Source of the DNA: JAWWPY01 sp036394075
Lineage (GTDB): Bacteria > Actinomycetota > Actinomycetes > Streptosporangiales > Streptosporangiaceae
Direction of reading: 5' to 3'
Assembly: GCA_036394075.1 (NCBI GenBank)
Contig: DASWFT010000426.1
Span: 1-14,008, forward strand
Length of the DNA stretch: 14,008 nucleotides
Part shown: piece by piece, positions 1 through 7,370 of the stretch
Numbering within the stretch: position 1 is the stretch's first letter
Layout: each line of letters starts with the position of its first letter
The notes under the pieces: generated by a model
What the model was told of the DNA's origin: nothing
What the model saw: only the letters and a program-made list of their open reading frames with translations
Database searches by the model: none
Made by a program: the position numbers and the translations under genes

Positions 1-1
1 G

Positions 2-73
2 CTGCCCATGCTGCTCGACGAGTGCGTGCGGCGCGGTCTTTCTGTGGGCACCGTGGCGGAGCACAGGCGGTAG
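2..73 (+). CDS. 3' end of an unidentified protein (partial)
   Basis: The window opens inside a reading frame that ends with TAG at 71-73. The 23 visible residues begin LPMLLDECVRRG and end AEHRR. Nearly every codon ends in G or C, which is the coding signature of this genome, and the other forward frames lack it. The fragment is too short to assign a family. The following 274 bases hold no gene I can support before the protease start, only a candidate regulatory repeat. I infer a real upstream gene, but this rests on codon bias alone. Confidence 0.45.
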   Translation: MPMLLDECVRRGLSVGTVAEHRR

Positions 74-212
74 CGAGCTGCTACGGGTGCGATGGCGGCG
101 GCCCGTCGGCTGCACTGGCGCCTGGCGCGTAGATCTGCCACCGCTGATCCGCGTCACGGCGGTTGAACGATTGCCGAGCGGGCAGCGCGGTCCTCACCGG
201 AGACCAGGAACA

Positions 213-239
213 CTCAGGCTGCATTCAGCTTGCGTCCAG
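213..239 (+). promoter_or_regulatory. Three 11-bp-spaced direct repeats upstream of the htrA-like gene
   Basis: CTCAG (213-217), TTCAG (224-228) and TCCAG (235-239) recur at an exact 11-bp period, about one helical turn, on the same strand as the protease gene and about 110 bp before its start. Direct repeats with 10-11 bp spacing are the usual operator layout for OmpR/PhoB-family response regulators. HtrA-type proteases of actinobacteria are known targets of envelope-stress two-component systems. No response regulator lies in the window, so the binding protein is unknown, and the repeat core is only 5 bp. Confidence 0.4.
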
Positions 240-347
240 GCAGGTAGTGCTGACTGAGAGGGCCAGGAACAAGCCGGGGCGCAGGCCCGGTGCCAACCAC
301 GGCCAGCCCGGGAACGTAGCCTGTTTCCGGGGCGAAGGGTGATAGAC

Positions 348-2210
348 ATGCAGGAAGGTCACAACGGCAGTGGCGACCAGCCGGCTGAATATGTCGGCCC
401 GTGGTCACCGCTTCCGGACGGGGAGGACAGGCCGGCCCAGGCCGCGGCGGATACCCCGCCAGCCCAGGGCCCAGGGGCAACCCCGGTCCAGAGCGGCGCG
501 GGGGCTGGTCCCGTCCAGGGCGCGGCAGGTCCCGTCCAGGGCGCGGGAAGTCCCGTCCAGGGCGCAGCGGCCAGTCCCGCAGATGGGGGCCAGGCTGCGC
601 TGCCGACTCATGACACGCGGGTGATGCCCACCCTGGGCGGGCAGCAGCCACCGGGGCACGATGCCGGGGCGCCTACCGCGGTTCAGGGAAGCCCATGGAC
701 TCCCCTGCCTGCCGACATCTCCGCCGGGTCAAACCGGCCGGGTGGTTACGCCCAGCCGGGTGGTTACGCCCAGCCGGGTGGTAATGCCCAGCCGGGTGGT
801 TACGCCCAGTCAGAACAGCCCGGATATGGCCAGCCCGGATACGGCCAGCCCGGATACGGGCAGCCCGGGTACGGGCAGCCCGGGTACGGGCAGCCCGGGT
901 ACGGCCAGCCGAGGTACGGCGAGCCGGGGTTCGGCCAGCCGGGGTATGGGCAGCCCGAGTACGGGCACGTGGGTGGCCAGGGGCCGTGGGGGCCGCCGCC
1001 GGGCGGAGGCGACCCCGCCAGCCAGCCCGGGTACGGCGGGCAGCCGCCGCCGCGGCGCCGCGGCGGACGCGCGCTCGTTTACGTCGTGGTGGCGGCGCTG
1101 GCCGCGGGCGTCGGCGCTGGCACTGTGATCGCCCTGCATCACAACTCCTCGCCGTCGGCGAACTCGAGCATCAACTCGCAGCAGATCCCGTCGCCGAACC
1201 GCAACAACGGCAACAACACCACCGCTCTCAATGTGCAGTCCGTCGCGAACAAGGTGGAGCCGGGGATCGTGGATATCAACTCGACCCTCAAGTATGCGAA
1301 CGGGAGTGCCGCCGGGACCGGCATGGTGCTGTCCTCGACCGGCCTGGTGCTGACCAACAACCACGTGGTCGCCCAGTCGACTCATCTCACCGCGACCGCG
1401 GTGCTGAGCGGCCGCACCTACACGGCCACGGTGGTCGGCACCGACGCGACCGACGACATCGCCCTGATCAAGCTCCAGGGCGCGACCGGGTTGAAGACCA
1501 TCCAAGTCGGGGACTCGTCAAAAGTCACACTCGGCACCACCGTCGTCGCCATCGGCAACGAGGGCGGGACTGGCGGGCGGCCGACTGTCTCCAGCCCAGG
1601 CACTATCACCGCGCTGAACCGGACGATCACGGCGAGCGACCAGGGCAGCCCGAACAGCGAGACCCTGCACGGGATGCTGCAGACCAACGCGCCGATCGCG
1701 GCAGGTGACTCAGGCGGCGCGCTGGCCAACGCGGCCGGCCAGGTGATCGGCATGAACACCGCGGCGAACGGCCAGACCCTCGGCGGCCAGGGCACCGACA
1801 TGGGCTTCGCGATCCCCATCAACTCGGCTCTGTCCGTCGCCAGGCAGATCGCCGCGGGCCAGTCCAGCTCGAAGATCCAGATCGGTCCTAGCGGGTTCAT
1901 GGGCGTGGGAGTGCAGGACATCAGCGCCGCCAGCCAGTGCCTGTCTTCCGGCGGCGTGGGCTACACCCCGCCGGTCAACTCGGGCGCACTGGTCTGCAAC
2001 GTGTTCCCCAGCACTCCGGCCGCCTCGGTCGGCGTGACCGCAGGCGACATCATCACCGCCGTCAACGGCCAGTCGGTGGGTTCCTCGAACGCGCTGACCG
2101 CCATCATGGGCAAGTTCCACCCCGGCACGGCGGTCTCGCTGACCTGGGTGGACACCAACGGCCAGAAGCACACCGCGTCAATCACCCTGATCGCGGGCCC
2201 GGCTAAGTAA
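348..2210 (+). CDS. Membrane-anchored HtrA-like trypsin/PDZ serine protease
   Basis: This is a serine protease of the HtrA/DegP type, acting outside the membrane in quality control or processing of secreted proteins. I prefer ATG 348 because GAAGGG (334-339) lies 8 nt upstream; the frame also opens with GTG at 339. Numbering from 339, residues 1-240 are a low-complexity tail rich in Gly, Pro, Tyr and Gln with three tandem-repeat blocks. An arginine patch (PRRRGGR) and one membrane segment at about 245-266 follow. This order implies a cytoplasmic tail and an external protease. The triad is His342 in TNNHVV, Asp373 in DDIALIKL and Ser458 in GDSGGAL. A single PDZ domain covers about 520-615 and ends close to the C-terminus. 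All catalytic residues are present, so it is probably active. It is monocistronic and convergent with dapE. The family call is firm; the physiological substrate is not visible. Confidence 0.93.
   Translation: MQEGHNGSGDQPAEYVGPWSPLPDGEDRPAQAAADTPPAQGPGATPVQSGAGAGPVQGAAGPVQGAGSPVQGAAASPADGGQAALPTHDTRVMPTLGGQQPPGHDAGAPTAVQGSPWTPLPADISAGSNRPGGYAQPGGYAQPGGNAQPGGYAQSEQPGYGQPGYGQPGYGQPGYGQPGYGQPGYGQPRYGEPGFGQPGYGQPEYGHVGGQGPWGPPPGGGDPASQPGYGGQPPPRRRGGRALVYVVVAALAAGVGAGTVIALHHNSSPSANSSINSQQIPSPNRNNGNNTTALNVQSVANKVEPGIVDINSTLKYANGSAAGTGMVLSSTGLVLTNNHVVAQSTHLTATAVLSGRTYTATVVGTDATDDIALIKLQGATGLKTIQVGDSSKVTLGTTVVAIGNEGGTGGRPTVSSPGTITALNRTITASDQGSPNSETLHGMLQTNAPIAAGDSGGALANAAGQVIGMNTAANGQTLGGQGTDMGFAIPINSALSVARQIAAGQSSSKIQIGPSGFMGVGVQDISAASQCLSSGGVGYTPPVNSGALVCNVFPSTPAASVGVTAGDIITAVNGQSVGSSNALTAIMGKFHPGTAVSLTWVDTNGQKHTASITLIAGPAK
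507..569 (+). repeat. 3 x 21-bp in-frame tandem repeat in the htrA tail
   Basis: Three 21-bp units encode GPVQGAA, GPVQGAG and SPVQGAA in the disordered N-terminal tail of the protease. The units are nearly identical at DNA level, indicating recent slippage or unequal exchange that kept the reading frame. Confidence 0.8.
738..809 (+). repeat. 4 x 18-bp in-frame tandem repeat (PGGYAQ)
   Basis: Four adjacent 18-bp units each encode PGGYAQ, with one Tyr-to-Asn change in the third. They directly precede the 15-bp repeat block. Units are almost identical at the base level, so copy number may vary between strains. Confidence 0.85.
816..965 (+). repeat. 10 x 15-bp in-frame tandem repeat (QPGYG)
   Basis: Ten consecutive 15-bp units encode QPGYG or close variants (QPRYG, EPGFG, QPEYG in the last four). 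The first six differ only in synonymous positions, so the 5' part of the array is the more homogeneous. Tyr/Gly/Gln-rich repeats of this kind are common in cytoplasmic tails of actinobacterial membrane proteins and are predicted to be disordered. Confidence 0.88.
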
Positions 2211-2231
2211 CCGGAACTCCTCCCGGACCAC

Positions 2232-2277
2232 AGCGGCGGGGACAGCGGGCAATTCAAGCCCCGTTGCCCCCGCCGCT
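2232..2277 (+). terminator. Terminator-like hairpin after the htrA-like gene
   Basis: AGCGGCGGGG (2232-2241) pairs perfectly with CCCCGCCGCT (2268-2277), and a shorter GGGC/GCCC stem (2247-2250 with 2258-2261) can form in the loop. The hairpin begins 21 nt after the protease stop codon. There is no T-run, which is usual in high-GC actinobacteria. Lying between convergent genes, it may also help stop dapE transcripts. Function is inferred from position and symmetry. Confidence 0.55.
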
Positions 2278-2294
2278 CGGCTGAAGCCCGCTCT

Positions 2295-2367
2295 CCAACG
2301 ACACCAAAGCCCACTCCGGTGCCGTCCCAACGCGTCCCAACGACACCAAAGCCCACTCCGGTGCCGT
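2295..2367. repeat. 31-bp direct repeat, two copies 42 bp apart
   Basis: Two apparently identical 31-bp copies lie at 2295-2325 and 2337-2367, separated by 11 bp that again contain a CCCAACG motif. They sit in the 189-bp gap between the convergent htrA-like and dapE-like genes, downstream of both stops. The period (42 bp) keeps frame, but nothing suggests this gap is translated. It looks like a recent local duplication. Confidence 0.8.
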
Positions 2368-2399
2368 TAGACGTGCGGGTGGGAGCTTCCCGGTACCGG

Positions 2400-3455
2400 T
2401 CAGTGCAGCCAGGCCAGCATCCGGGCCTCGCACTCGGCGATCTGCGGGATCTTGACGTGCTCGTTTCTGGTGTGCGCGAGTTCGGGATCACCGGGGCCGT
2501 AGTTGACGGCCGGCATGCCGAGCGCGGCGAACCTGGCCACGTCGGTCCAGCCGAGTTTGGCCCGCGGTATCCCGCCGACCACATTCAGCAGCGACGCCGC
2601 GGCGGGATCGGCCAACCCCGGCCGGGCGCCCGCGGCCCCGTCGGTGAAGGTCACCTCCCAGCCATCGAACACCGCGCGCACATGGTCCTGCGCCTGCTCG
2701 ATGCTCCGGTCCGGCGCGAACCGGAAGTTCACCGTGACCACGCACTCGTCGGGGATCACGTTGCCCGCCACTCCCCCGCTCACGAACACGGCGTTGAGGC
2801 CCTCGTGGTAGGTCAGCCCGTCCACCTCGGGCTGGCGCGCCACGTAGCTGCGCAGCACGTCCAGGATCCCGCCGGCCTCGTGGATGGCGTTGCGTCCCCG
2901 CCAGGACCGTGCGCTGTGCGCGCGCTCGCCGCGCGCCCTGACCTCGGCCCGGAGCGTGCCCTGGCAGCCGCCCTCGATCACGCCGTCGGTCGGTTCCAGC
3001 AGGATCGCCAGGTCCCCGGCCAGCAACTCCGGGCTGTTCCGGGACAGCCGAAGCAGGCCGTTACGGCTCTCCTCGACCTCCTCGCAGTCGTAGAACACGT
3101 AGGTCACGTCGCGGCTTGGCTCGCTCATCAGCGCGGCAAGGCGCAGTTGGACCGCCACTCCCGACTTCATGTCACAGGAGCCACAGCCGTACAGAAGGTT
3201 GCGTTCGGTATAAGAAGGGAGGTTTCCCGCGATGGGCACAGTATCGATATGGCCAGCCAGCACCACACGCTCGGGGCGCCCGAGGCTGGTCCGCGCGATC
3301 ACCGCGTTGCCGTCCCGGTGCACGGCGAGATGCGGCAGCGCCTGCACGGCACCGGCGATCGCGTCGGCCAGCGGTTCCTCGGCGCCACTGACCGAGGCCA
3401 CGTCCACCAGGCACGCGGTGAGCGCGGCCGCATCTTGGGCAAGATCTAGTTCCAC
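2400..3455 (-). CDS. dapE: M20-family peptidase, probable succinyl-diaminopimelate desuccinylase
   Basis: A zinc-dependent amidohydrolase of the M20 family. As DapE it would cleave N-succinyl-LL-diaminopimelate to succinate and LL-diaminopimelate for lysine and peptidoglycan synthesis in the cytoplasm. At 351 residues it matches the short actinobacterial DapE form. Visible catalytic and metal residues are His69 and Asp71 in GHIDTVP, Asp95 in CDMKSG, Glu125/Glu126 in CEEVE, Glu154 in LEPTDG and His328 in HTRNEHV. The lid/dimerisation domain occupies about 165-280. The frame stays open far upstream, but that part is antisense to arcA. GTG at 3455 fits the family N-terminus and has TAGGCT 7 nt before it, suggesting a leaderless mRNA. 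It diverges from arcA across 69 bp and has no other dap genes nearby, so another M20 aminoacylase remains possible. Confidence 0.85.
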   Translation of the reverse strand: MELDLAQDAAALTACLVDVASVSGAEEPLADAIAGAVQALPHLAVHRDGNAVIARTSLGRPERVVLAGHIDTVPIAGNLPSYTERNLLYGCGSCDMKSGVAVQLRLAALMSEPSRDVTYVFYDCEEVEESRNGLLRLSRNSPELLAGDLAILLEPTDGVIEGGCQGTLRAEVRARGERAHSARSWRGRNAIHEAGGILDVLRSYVARQPEVDGLTYHEGLNAVFVSGGVAGNVIPDECVVTVNFRFAPDRSIEQAQDHVRAVFDGWEVTFTDGAAGARPGLADPAAASLLNVVGGIPRAKLGWTDVARFAALGMPAVNYGPGDPELAHTRNEHVKIPQIAECEARMLAWLH

Positions 3456-3462
3456 GCCCGGC

Positions 3463-3468
3463 AGCCTA
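3463..3468 (-). promoter_or_regulatory. Candidate -10 element for a leaderless dapE transcript
   Basis: On the minus strand TAGGCT fits TAnnnT and lies 7 nt before the GTG start at 3455, which would place the transcription start at or next to the start codon. No convincing -35 hexamer and no Shine-Dalgarno sequence is visible. Confidence 0.35.
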
Positions 3469-3524
3469 ACCGGGGCCGTGAGATAACTGACAGGCAACAG
3501 CCATGCCAAACGGCCCGATACCAA

Positions 3525-4754
3525 ATGTGGGGTGCCATGTTCGGAGTCGATTCTGAGGTCGGGCGTCTGCGCCAGGTTGTCCTGCACCGTCCTGACCTGG
3601 AGCTCAAGCGACTCACACCGGACAACGCCGCGGAGCTTCTCTTCGACGACCTGCTCTGGGTGGCCGAGGCGCAAGCCGAGCACGACGCGTTTGCCGACGC
3701 GCTCCGCGGCCGGGGTGTGGTGGTGCACTACTACGCCGACTTGCTGGCCCGGATCCTGGAGATCACTGAGGCCCGCGACTACATCCTGGACCGGACATTC
3801 GACCCCCGCCTGCACGGGCCGCTCGCCTGCGCCGCACTGCGCGGCGCCCTGGACGGGCTCGGCCCTGCCGACCTGGCTACGTACCTGATCGGCGGGATCA
3901 CCAAACGGGAGATCCTGGAGCTGACGCCCGAGCCGAAGAGCATCGCGTTCCACTCGCTGGACATCGACGGCTTCGTGCTCACCCCGCTGCCCAACCTGCT
4001 CTACCAGCGTGACACCTCGTGCTGGATCTACGGCGGGGTGTCCATCAACGCCATGGCCATGCCGGCCCGCATGCGGGAGACCGTCTACGACGAGGCCATC
4101 TACCGTTGGCATCCCATGTTCGCCGGCGGCGGTTTCGAGGTCTGGTATCACGGCGAGAAGGCCGCCCCAGCGACCATCGAGGGCGGTGACATCCTGGTCC
4201 TCGGTAACGGTGCGGTGCTGGCCGGGATGAGTGAGCGGACCACGCCGCAGGCCGTCGAGATGCTCGCGCACCGGCTGTTCTCCGCCGGCGCGGCCCGCCG
4301 CATAGTGGCCCTCGACATGCCGAAAGCCCGGACATTCATGCACCTCGACACGGTGCTGACCATGGTGGACAACGGGACCTTCAACAAGTACGTGGGACTG
4401 GGCATGCTGCCCGCGTACACGATCGAGCCGGGCGCCAGGGCAGATGAGCTCAAGGTCACCGACCACGAGCCCGAGGACATGCACGCGGCCATGGCCGCTG
4501 CCCTGGACCTGCCCAGCATCACGGTGCTGACCGCCACCCAGGACATACGCGCTGCGCAGCGGGAGCAGTGGGACGACGCCTGCAACGTGCTGGCCGTCGA
4601 GCCCGGCGTGGTGGTGGCCTACGAGCGCAACGTGACCACCAACTCCTACCTGCGGGAGAACGGCATCGAGGTGATCCCGGTGCGGGGCAGCGAGCTGGGC
4701 CGGGGCCGCGGCGGCCCCCGCTGCATGAGCTGCCCACTCGAACGCGACCCCTGA
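3525..4754 (+). CDS. arcA: Arginine deiminase
   Basis: Hydrolyses L-arginine to citrulline and ammonia in the cytoplasm, the first step of the arginine deiminase pathway. Its 409 residues match the family throughout. Numbering from ATG 3525, the active-site residues are Asp163 (QRDTS), Glu219 and Asp222 (IEGGD), His273 and Asp275 (FMHLD), and the nucleophile Cys400 near the C-terminus (PRCMSCP). ATG 3537 is an equally reasonable start, since the family usually begins just before VDSEVGRLR; neither has a strong Shine-Dalgarno sequence. No arcB, arcC or arginine/ornithine antiporter gene is adjacent, so ATP generation from citrulline cannot be read from this locus. It is divergent from dapE and convergent with the LysR gene, 25 bp apart. 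Confidence 0.95.
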   Translation: MWGAMFGVDSEVGRLRQVVLHRPDLELKRLTPDNAAELLFDDLLWVAEAQAEHDAFADALRGRGVVVHYYADLLARILEITEARDYILDRTFDPRLHGPLACAALRGALDGLGPADLATYLIGGITKREILELTPEPKSIAFHSLDIDGFVLTPLPNLLYQRDTSCWIYGGVSINAMAMPARMRETVYDEAIYRWHPMFAGGGFEVWYHGEKAAPATIEGGDILVLGNGAVLAGMSERTTPQAVEMLAHRLFSAGAARRIVALDMPKARTFMHLDTVLTMVDNGTFNKYVGLGMLPAYTIEPGARADELKVTDHEPEDMHAAMAAALDLPSITVLTATQDIRAAQREQWDDACNVLAVEPGVVVAYERNVTTNSYLRENGIEVIPVRGSELGRGRGGPRCMSCPLERDP

Positions 4755-4779
4755 GCGGTCTCGGCGCGGCACGTGGGGG

Positions 4780-5715
4780 TCAGGTGCGGGCGCCGCCGCT
4801 GCGGCCGGGCAGGTGCTTGGCGCCGTCGTGCAGCGCGGTCAGGATGACGGCCACGGAAGGACGGCGGACACTGGCCGCCCGCGCCACCGCATAGACCTCG
4901 CGCGCCGGGCTGCCCTCCGGCAATTCGCGCACGACGACCCGCGCCTCCCCGGCGGCCAGGGCCAGCCGGGGCACGGCGGCGATGCCGATGCCCCTGGCTA
5001 CGAGGCTGAGGATGGTGCCGAGGCCCTCGAACTCCCACGGCACGGGCGGAGCGCCGCCTGCCCTGGCGAGCAGCCGGTCCACGGCCTGCCGGGACGGTTC
5101 CCCGGCCGGGGCCGCCATCCACCGGCTCGTCTCCCGCAACTGCCGCAGGTCCACCGGCTCCGCCGGATCAGCCAGCCGGTGCCCCCGCGGCACCACGAGC
5201 ACCAGCGGATCACGGACCAGCGGGTAGAACCGCAGCAGGCTCGGCTCGGTGTCGGCCAGCCCGCCCGACCAGTCGTCGACCAGGGCCACATCTACCTCGG
5301 CCGAACTGACCTGCCGCAGGCCCTCCACGCGCGGGGTCTGCCTGAGTAGCAAGGTCAGCCCGGGATGCACCCGGAGGCTGCGCGCCAGGGCCGGGGCGAA
5401 GGCCGCGGCGGCGCTGGGGAACGCGGCGACCGACACCCGCCCGGAGGGCTCCCGGGCCTGCACGGACAGATCCGCCTCCGCCTCCTCAACCGCCGCAAGG
5501 ATATTTTCGGCGTGCTCGGCCAACCGGAGACCGGCGTCGGTCAGCTCGGCTGACCGGGCGGTCCGGTCCAGCAGCGCCGTACCCGCCTCGCGTTCCAGCG
5601 CGGCGAGCTGTTGTGACACAGCCGACGGCGTATAGCCGAGGGCAGCGGCGGTGGCCGTGATGGTGCCCCGCTCGGCGAACTCCTTCAAGAGGCGCAGCCG
5701 GCGCAAGTCAAGCAT
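4780..5715 (-). CDS. LysR-family transcriptional regulator
   Basis: A 311-residue DNA-binding regulator with the standard layout. A winged helix-turn-helix lies at residues 1-60, with the recognition region around TPSAVSQQLAALE. A linker helix and a two-lobed effector-binding domain at about 90-295 follow. It starts with ATG 5715 and is divergent from the aminotransferase gene, the classic arrangement in which a LysR protein controls its neighbour and itself. The effector cannot be read from sequence. AGCTTA on the plus strand (TAAGCT on the minus strand, 5722-5727) lies 6 nt before the start codon, which suggests a leaderless mRNA. Regulation of arcA is less likely, as the two genes converge. 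Confidence 0.93.
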   Translation of the reverse strand: MLDLRRLRLLKEFAERGTITATAAALGYTPSAVSQQLAALEREAGTALLDRTARSAELTDAGLRLAEHAENILAAVEEAEADLSVQAREPSGRVSVAAFPSAAAAFAPALARSLRVHPGLTLLLRQTPRVEGLRQVSSAEVDVALVDDWSGGLADTEPSLLRFYPLVRDPLVLVVPRGHRLADPAEPVDLRQLRETSRWMAAPAGEPSRQAVDRLLARAGGAPPVPWEFEGLGTILSLVARGIGIAAVPRLALAAGEARVVVRELPEGSPAREVYAVARAASVRRPSVAVILTALHDGAKHLPGRSGGART

Positions 5716-5862
5716 TAGGTCAGCTTAACCTCAACAACAGGAATAGAAGCTTGTGCTAACGCATCGGTCAGGGCAAGCTGGTCAGAGTGGCCGGAGGCGC
5801 TCTCCGATCCCCCGCCACTCCCACGGCGCAGTGCGGCGCCCTAGCCCCCGCAGCAAGGAGCT
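5716..5862. promoter_or_regulatory. Divergent LysR / aminotransferase promoter region
   Basis: This 147-bp interval separates the two divergent genes. AGGT (5717-5720) and ACCT (5728-5731) form an interrupted inverted repeat beside the LysR start, overlapping TAAGCT (minus strand, 5722-5727), the best -10 match for the LysR gene. A LysR operator of the T-N11-A type can be drawn here, but this pattern is loose and I cannot single one out. The interval is noticeably richer in A and T (5720-5765) than the genes around it. Confidence 0.4.
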
Positions 5863-5937
5863 ATGGCCATGCCCATGGCTGATACAGCCATGCCGACCGT
5901 CAGCCCGCACCAGCAGCCACTCAGGACCCGGGCATGA
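5863..5937 (+). CDS. Short upstream ORF coupled to the aminotransferase
   Basis: AAGGAG (5855-5860) is among the clearest Shine-Dalgarno sequences in the window. It is followed by three in-frame ATGs at 5863, 5869 and 5875. The ATG at 5869 has the ideal 8-nt spacing and would give a 22-residue peptide; 5863 would give 24 residues. The frame ends with TGA at 5935-5937, overlapping the aminotransferase ATG at 5934 as ATGA, the classic signature of translational coupling. Nineteen of 24 sense codons end in G or C. The aminotransferase itself has no good ribosome binding site, so ribosomes finishing this peptide may start it. The peptide (ending QQPLRTRA) has no runs of one amino acid that would suggest attenuation. 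Alternatively it marks a frameshifted extended N-terminus. Confidence 0.5.
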   Translation: MAMPMADTAMPTVSPHQQPLRTRA

Positions 5938-7292
5938 CAATCGCCACACATCCCGCAGTGACCGCCAGTCCGGCCCGCACGCCGACCGTCGAGCAGGCGC
6001 CTCCCGCACCGGCGCCGGTCCCGCCGGCGCTCGCCGCAGCGATCCCGGTCTCGGCCACCCTGGCCGCCAACGAAGCGCTCGCCATCAGACGGCTCAGCGG
6101 TGAGACGGTGCTCCCGCTCGCCTTCGGCGAGGCCGGCCTGCCCGCCCATCCGATGCTCCGCGACGCACTGGCCGCGGCCAGCGGCGGCAACTCCTACAGC
6201 CCCGTGGCCGGGCTGGCCACCCTGCGCCAGGCGGCGGCGGGCTACTGGGCCAGGCGCGGCCTGCCCACCAGCGCCGACTCGGTGATCTGCGGGCCAGGCA
6301 GCAAGCCGCTGCTGTTCGGCCTGCTGCTCGCCATCGGCGCGGACGTCGCCGTGGCCCGGCCAAGCTGGGTCAGCTACGCCGCCCAGGCCAGCATGATCGG
6401 TGTCCGCGCGCATTTCGTGCCCACACCGCCCGGGCAGGGCGGCATCAGCGACCCGGACGGGCTCGCCCGGGCCGTCGAGGCGGCGCGCCAGGACGGCAGG
6501 CGGATCGGCTCGGTGGTCGTCACGCTGCCCGACAACCCGACCGGGCGGCTCGCCCGCCCGGGCACCGTGCGCGAACTCTGCGACGTCGCCGCGGCCTACG
6601 ACCTGATCATCATCTCCGACGAGATCTACCGCGACCTGGTGCACGACCCCGGCGCACCGTTCCCGAGCCCGACAGCCTTCGCGCCGGAGCGGACGGTGGT
6701 CACGACCTCGCTCAGCAAGAGCCTCGCCCTCGGCGGCTGGCGGATCGGCGTGGCCCGGCTGCCCGACAGCCCGGCCGGGCACGGCCTGCGCGACCGACTG
6801 CTGGGCATCGGCAGCGAGATCTGGTCCGCCCCGTCGGTACCCGTCCAGCACGCGGCGGCTGTTGGCTTCAATGAACCCCCAGATATCACCGAACGAATAG
6901 CCCGCAGCCGCTCCCTCCATGCGACCGTGGCGCACGCTGTTGCGGGTCGCTTTGCCGCCGCAAGACTGCTGGTGCCGACGCCCGAGGCAGCGTTCTACCT
7001 CTACCCGGACTTCGCACCATGGCGCGAGCACCTGCGCGGCCGCTTCGGGATCGCCACGGGGGCGGCCCTGGCCCGCCACCTGCTCGACAGGTACGGAGTT
7101 GGTGTGCTGCCCGCGAGCACGTTCGGGGAGGACGCGGGCGCGCTGAGGGTGCGGGTGGCCACCAGCCTGCTCTACGGAGAAACCGTGGAGCAGCGTGAAT
7201 GCGCGCTGGCCGCCGCGCAGCCGCTGGCGCTGCCGTGGATTTCCGCCGCGCTGGCGCGGATCGACGAAGTCCTGGCCGACCTGGCGCCGTAG
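5934..7292 (+). CDS. PLP-dependent aminotransferase (fold type I, class I/II)
   Basis: Transfers amino groups between an amino acid and a 2-oxo acid using pyridoxal phosphate; probably cytoplasmic. The 452 residues carry the class I/II landmarks: DNPTG at 200-204, the PLP-contacting Asp229 and Tyr232 in SDEIYRDL, the Schiff-base lysine Lys262 in SLSKSLALGGWRIG with Arg270 after it, and a C-terminal RVRVATS segment (Arg405/Arg407) where the substrate-carboxylate arginine is expected. Residues 1-45 are Pro/Ala-rich, low in complexity and probably disordered; the family fold starts near LAANEAL. The start at 5934 overlaps the stop of a short upstream ORF. The divergent LysR gene is its probable regulator. 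It does not look like DapC despite the dapE nearby. Substrate is unknown. Confidence 0.92.
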   Translation: MTIATHPAVTASPARTPTVEQAPPAPAPVPPALAAAIPVSATLAANEALAIRRLSGETVLPLAFGEAGLPAHPMLRDALAAASGGNSYSPVAGLATLRQAAAGYWARRGLPTSADSVICGPGSKPLLFGLLLAIGADVAVARPSWVSYAAQASMIGVRAHFVPTPPGQGGISDPDGLARAVEAARQDGRRIGSVVVTLPDNPTGRLARPGTVRELCDVAAAYDLIIISDEIYRDLVHDPGAPFPSPTAFAPERTVVTTSLSKSLALGGWRIGVARLPDSPAGHGLRDRLLGIGSEIWSAPSVPVQHAAAVGFNEPPDITERIARSRSLHATVAHAVAGRFAAARLLVPTPEAAFYLYPDFAPWREHLRGRFGIATGAALARHLLDRYGVGVLPASTFGEDAGALRVRVATSLLYGETVEQRECALAAAQPLALPWISAALARIDEVLADLAP

Positions 7293-7298
7293 CCGCCG

Positions 7299-7370
7299 CC
7301 ACGTCACGAACCTCCGCCACGTCACGGGGCGCCCCCACGTCACGGGACGCCGCCACGTCACGGGGCGCTG
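7299..7370. repeat. 4 x 18-bp noncoding tandem repeat (CCACGTCAC core)
   Basis: CCACGTCAC begins at 7299, 7317, 7335 and 7353, an exact 18-bp period, with the fuller unit close to CCACGTCACGGGGCGCC. The first copy diverges after the core (CGAACCTCCG). The array starts 6 bp after the aminotransferase stop codon and lies in untranslated sequence between that gene and the convergent coiled-coil gene. The 18-bp period could reflect former coding sequence, an iteron-like protein-binding array, or simple expansion. The remaining bases to 7451 show nothing else I can support. Confidence 0.85.

Noticed and set aside
3456..4772. Open extension of the dapE frame far upstream on the minus strand (790 codons in total)
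   Set aside because: The extra part is antisense to arcA and resembles no protein; long antisense frames are normal at this GC content. The DapE family N-terminus begins near 3455.
2400..7292. dapE plus the aminotransferase as a lysine-biosynthesis cluster
   Set aside because: The aminotransferase does not look like DapC, the genes are separated and differently oriented, and its LysR neighbour suggests separate control.
5841..7361. 506-codon minus-strand frame opposite the aminotransferase
   Set aside because: Low-complexity Arg/Gly composition with no motif, lying antisense to a gene with intact catalytic residues.
7299..7370. CRISPR-like array
   Set aside because: Units are directly adjacent at 18 bp with no spacers, and no cas genes are present.
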